Shown: piece after piece, positions 52,992-55,871 of the stretch | How positions within the stretch are numbered: position 1 is the stretch's first letter | Layout: each line of letters begins with the position of its first letter | Source of the DNA: an uncultured Pelagibacteraceae bacterium | GTDB taxonomy: Bacteria; Pseudomonadota; Alphaproteobacteria; Pelagibacterales; AG-422-B15 | Assembly (NCBI GenBank): GCA_902525575.1 | Contig: CABZHU010000005.1 | Span: 1-55,871, forward strand | Reading direction: 5' to 3' | DNA length: 55,871 bases | Translations under genes and position numbers: made by a program | The notes under the pieces: model-generated | Seen by the model: the letters and a program-made list of their open reading frames with translations, nothing else | What the model was told of the DNA's origin: nothing | The model's database searches: none

Positions 52992-53972
52992 TTACTTTTC
53001 TCTTATTGCCAAGTTATCTACTAAACTTGTAAGATACACCTTATATCTATTATCATCAAATTTATTAATACTCGATTTTGCTTTTTCATTATATTTGAGC
53101 AGAAAATCAATCGACTTTTGATACGCACCAGTTTTTTTCATTAATTTTAACAAAACGGCAAGATCTTTCTTATTTCTTTTTTTCTTAAGGAATAGTTTTG
53201 CAATAATTACTTTTGATTTCTGATCAGAGTCTCTAAAGCATCGGATCACAGGGTATGTTACTTTTCCTTCATAAAAATCCTTCCCAATTGATTTACCCAT
53301 TTTATTTGAATGTCCAAAATAATCTAAAATATCATCTGATAACTGGAACGAGATTCCAAAATAATATCCAAAGTCATTAAATATTTTTTGAATTTTTTTA
53401 TTTTGATGTGTAATTATGGTTGGAAGAAAACAAGACACTCTAAACAGCTCTGCAGTTTTAGCATTAATAATTGCTAAGTATTTTTTCTCACTCAATTTTA
53501 TGTTCTGGGTATTGCCAACATCTTGTATTTGACCTCTCGCCAGTACCAGCGAGGTTTGTGATAATATTTCAAGGAGCTTAAGTGATTTATTTTTGACCAT
53601 GAGTTTAAATGCTTTACTTAAAAGATAGTCTCCAACAAGTACACTAACTTTATTGCCCCAAATTTCGTTAGCACTCTTTTTACCTCTTCGAATTTTTCCA
53701 GTATCTATAACGTCATCATGCAATAAAGTTGCGTTATGGATAAATTCAATGCATACCGCTAGTGTTACATCAGCACTGCCCCTATATTTAAACATTCTGG
53801 AAATAATAAGTGTAAGGAGTGGTCGAATTTTCTTTCCGTCCGAATTGAGTAAGTGCCCTGCAGTTGTAGTTATGAGTTTTTCCTCATCCTTTATATTGTC
53901 TTCGATTTCCTTATTAACTCTTTTCAAAGAAGACTTTAAGGTTTTCGAAAGGGCATTAATAGGATGACTCAT
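52992..53972 (-). CDS. ispB: all-trans polyprenyl diphosphate synthase (IspB-like)
   Basis: GKKIRPLLTL; ATLLHDDVIDTGKIRRGKKSANEIWGNK; LSDDILDYFGHSNKMGKSIGKDFYEGKVTYP. Confidence 0.92.
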   Translation of the reverse strand: MSHPINALSKTLKSSLKRVNKEIEDNIKDEEKLITTTAGHLLNSDGKKIRPLLTLIISRMFKYRGSADVTLAVCIEFIHNATLLHDDVIDTGKIRRGKKSANEIWGNKVSVLVGDYLLSKAFKLMVKNKSLKLLEILSQTSLVLARGQIQDVGNTQNIKLSEKKYLAIINAKTAELFRVSCFLPTIITHQNKKIQKIFNDFGYYFGISFQLSDDILDYFGHSNKMGKSIGKDFYEGKVTYPVIRCFRDSDQKSKVIIAKLFLKKKRNKKDLAVLLKLMKKTGAYQKSIDFLLKYNEKAKSSINKFDDNRYKVYLTSLVDNLAIREK

Positions 53973-54067
53973 TTAATAAACTAATGTTTTTGTTTTATAT
54001 TTTGGTGTAGTTATAATATAGTCTCGTATTATTAAAAGTTATAGATTTCTGGTAAATAATTTCAAAT

Positions 54068-54874
54068 ATGAGCATCTTTTCAACTAAAACTCGCATTAAT
54101 ATTGTTGGCTTAAGAGGAGTAATTGGTGACCTTGGTAGGTTCCAAAAAGGACTAACCCTTGAGAATTGTTCATACATACTTGATAAAACTTTTACTTACA
54201 AAAAACCAAACGTTGTTGTAATCAAAATTAATTCTCCTGGAGGGTCTCCAGTTCAATCAGAGTTGATTTATGATAGAATTAAAACTCTTTCAAACAAAAA
54301 TAAAGTAAAAGTGATTACCATAGCTGAGGATGTTGCCGCTTCAGGAGGCTACATGCTAATGTGTGCAGGTAATATTCTCTTGGCAAATAAAAGTTCTATT
54401 GTTGGGTCAATAGGAGTGATTAGTGCATCTTTTGGATTTAAAAAACTTATTGATAAAGTTGGCATAAAAAGAAGAGTTTTTACTAAGGGAGATCGTAAAT
54501 CATTTTTAGATCCTTTTGAGGAAGTATCAAAAAAAGATGTATCAAAATTAATAAAGGTTCAAGATAGTATTTTTGAAAATTTCAAAGACTTGGTCCTAAA
54601 GAGTAGAAAAAAGAAGATAAAGCCTGCTCAAGTTTTCAATGGTGAATTCTGGACAGGAGAACAAGGAAAAAATATTGGATTAGTCGACTCTAATGAAAAT
54701 CTGAATATCTATCTTGAAAAACACTATGGAAAGAATATAAAAATAAGACACATTAAAGAGAAAAAATCATTTATAAAAAATCTATTCAGTAGCAGATCTG
54801 GTTCCAATGATCTGATTGATCAGATTATTCAATCAATTAAGGAAAACTCTTTTTGGAGTCGTTATGGCCTCTAA
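54068..54874 (+). CDS. S49 family serine peptidase (SppA/SohB-like)
   Basis: [52 protein letters not shown]. Confidence 0.9.
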   Translation: MSIFSTKTRINIVGLRGVIGDLGRFQKGLTLENCSYILDKTFTYKKPNVVVIKINSPGGSPVQSELIYDRIKTLSNKNKVKVITIAEDVAASGGYMLMCAGNILLANKSSIVGSIGVISASFGFKKLIDKVGIKRRVFTKGDRKSFLDPFEEVSKKDVSKLIKVQDSIFENFKDLVLKSRKKKIKPAQVFNGEFWTGEQGKNIGLVDSNENLNIYLEKHYGKNIKIRHIKEKKSFIKNLFSSRSGSNDLIDQIIQSIKENSFWSRYGL

Positions 54875-55871
54875 AAATATGGAAGACCTTGTTTCTCTAT
54901 GTAAAAGACGAGGCTTCATATTCCAATCAAATGAGATTTATGGAGGACTTCAGGGAGTTTATGATTACGGTCCACTTGGTGTCGAATTAAAAAATAATCT
55001 CAAATTGTCCTGGTGGAAATCAATGATTTATGAGAGGGATGATGTTGAGGGCTTGGATGCATCAATCCTTACAGGAAAGCAAGTTCTTAAACATTCTGGA
55101 CACGAAGATACTTTTTCTGATCCACTGGTCGATTGTAAAAGTTGTAATCATAGATTTAGAGCTGACCAACATAATTCTAATAAATGTCCTCAGTGCGGTT
55201 CAACAGATTTAACTGAGCCGAGGCCTTTCAATTTGATGTTTAAAACTGCAGTTGGACCGGTTGATGATGGTAGTAACTATGCATATTTACGGCCTGAAAC
55301 TGCACAACAAATATTCACTAATTTCAAAAATATTTTAGATTCTACGAATAAAGTAGTACCTTTTGGCATTGCACAGATAGGTAAAGCATTTAGAAACGAA
55401 GTGACTCCTGGAAAATTTATTTTTCGAGTTCGAGAGTTTGAGCAAATGGAGCTTGAATTTTTTGTTGAACCTGGAAAAGATGAAACGTGGCATGACTACT
55501 GGGTTGCTCAAAGGTACGATTGGTGGGTTCATCAAGGAATCGATCCCAATAATCTAAAAAAACTTAATGTGGAAAATAGTGATTTATCTCATTACTCAAA
55601 AGCAACAGTAGATTTGATGTATGAATTCCCTCATGGCTTAGAAGAATTAGAGGGAATAGCCAATAGAACAGATTTTGATTTAGGTTCACATACAAAAAAT
55701 CAGAGCGAATTTAAAATTTCTGCAGAAGTTATGGAAAATAAAAATTCAACAACAAAACTTGCTGTTCAAAACTCTGAAAGTAAAGATTGGTTTATACCTT
55801 ACGTAATTGAGCCGTCAGCAGGGGTTGACAGGGGGGTTTTAGCACTGTTAAACGAAGCTTACCGAGAAGAA
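54864..55871 (+). CDS. glyS: glycyl-tRNA synthetase, single-chain alpha2 type (5' part, runs off window)
   Basis: [55 protein letters not shown] pairs; [28 protein letters not shown]; open to window end. Confidence 0.9.
   Translation, partial: MASKNMEDLVSLCKRRGFIFQSNEIYGGLQGVYDYGPLGVELKNNLKLSWWKSMIYERDDVEGLDASILTGKQVLKHSGHEDTFSDPLVDCKSCNHRFRADQHNSNKCPQCGSTDLTEPRPFNLMFKTAVGPVDDGSNYAYLRPETAQQIFTNFKNILDSTNKVVPFGIAQIGKAFRNEVTPGKFIFRVREFEQMELEFFVEPGKDETWHDYWVAQRYDWWVHQGIDPNNLKKLNVENSDLSHYSKATVDLMYEFPHGLEELEGIANRTDFDLGSHTKNQSEFKISAEVMENKNSTTKLAVQNSESKDWFIPYVIEPSAGVDRGVLALLNEAYREE

Noticed and set aside
52992-53972. Two polyprenyl synthetases around aroC as a recent duplication
   Set aside because: The proteins are clearly divergent IspA- and IspB-type enzymes, both expected in one genome
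55030-55212. 60-aa [18 protein letters not shown]...
   Set aside because: Out-of-frame within the glycyl-tRNA synthetase reading frame that runs open from 54864 to the window end

Overview
AT-rich, densely packed ~55.9 kb of what looks like a streamlined marine alphaproteobacterial chromosome (inferred from gene order and families: pntAA/AB/B, trcR/DUF1013, suhB-efp-fba-pgk-gap-tkt, yebC-tolQRAB-pal-cpoB-tilS-ftsH-folP-glmM-purA, rpoH, rluD, xseB-ispA, aroC). About 70% of the window is housekeeping. The accessory part of most interest is 32.8-47.6 kb, a quaternary-ammonium (QAC) locus: BetA-like GMC oxidoreductase, EamA transporter, ProXWV-type betaine/carnitine ABC importer, gamma-butyrobetaine-dioxygenase-like protein, carnitine-dehydrogenase-like protein, BKACE (DUF849), aldehyde dehydrogenase, acetoacetyl-CoA synthetase, then a second BBOX-like dioxygenase directly followed by an HD-domain oxygenase, which resembles the TmpA/TmpB phosphonate pathway. 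The arrangement suggests several routes converging on glycine betaine. Other points: a PD-(D/E)XK nuclease sits between yebC and tolQ, where ruvCAB is usually found; rpsU has no ATG/GTG/TTG start and appears to start at ATA; a single-chain (alpha2-type) glycyl-tRNA synthetase follows an S49 peptidase; convergent genes repeatedly share a 4-nt interlocked stop (TTAR); tRNA-Arg(TCG) lies 7 nt upstream of a 2OG-Fe(II) oxygenase start codon. No rRNA, CRISPR array, transposase or integrase was seen. All functional names come from reading the proteins without database searches.
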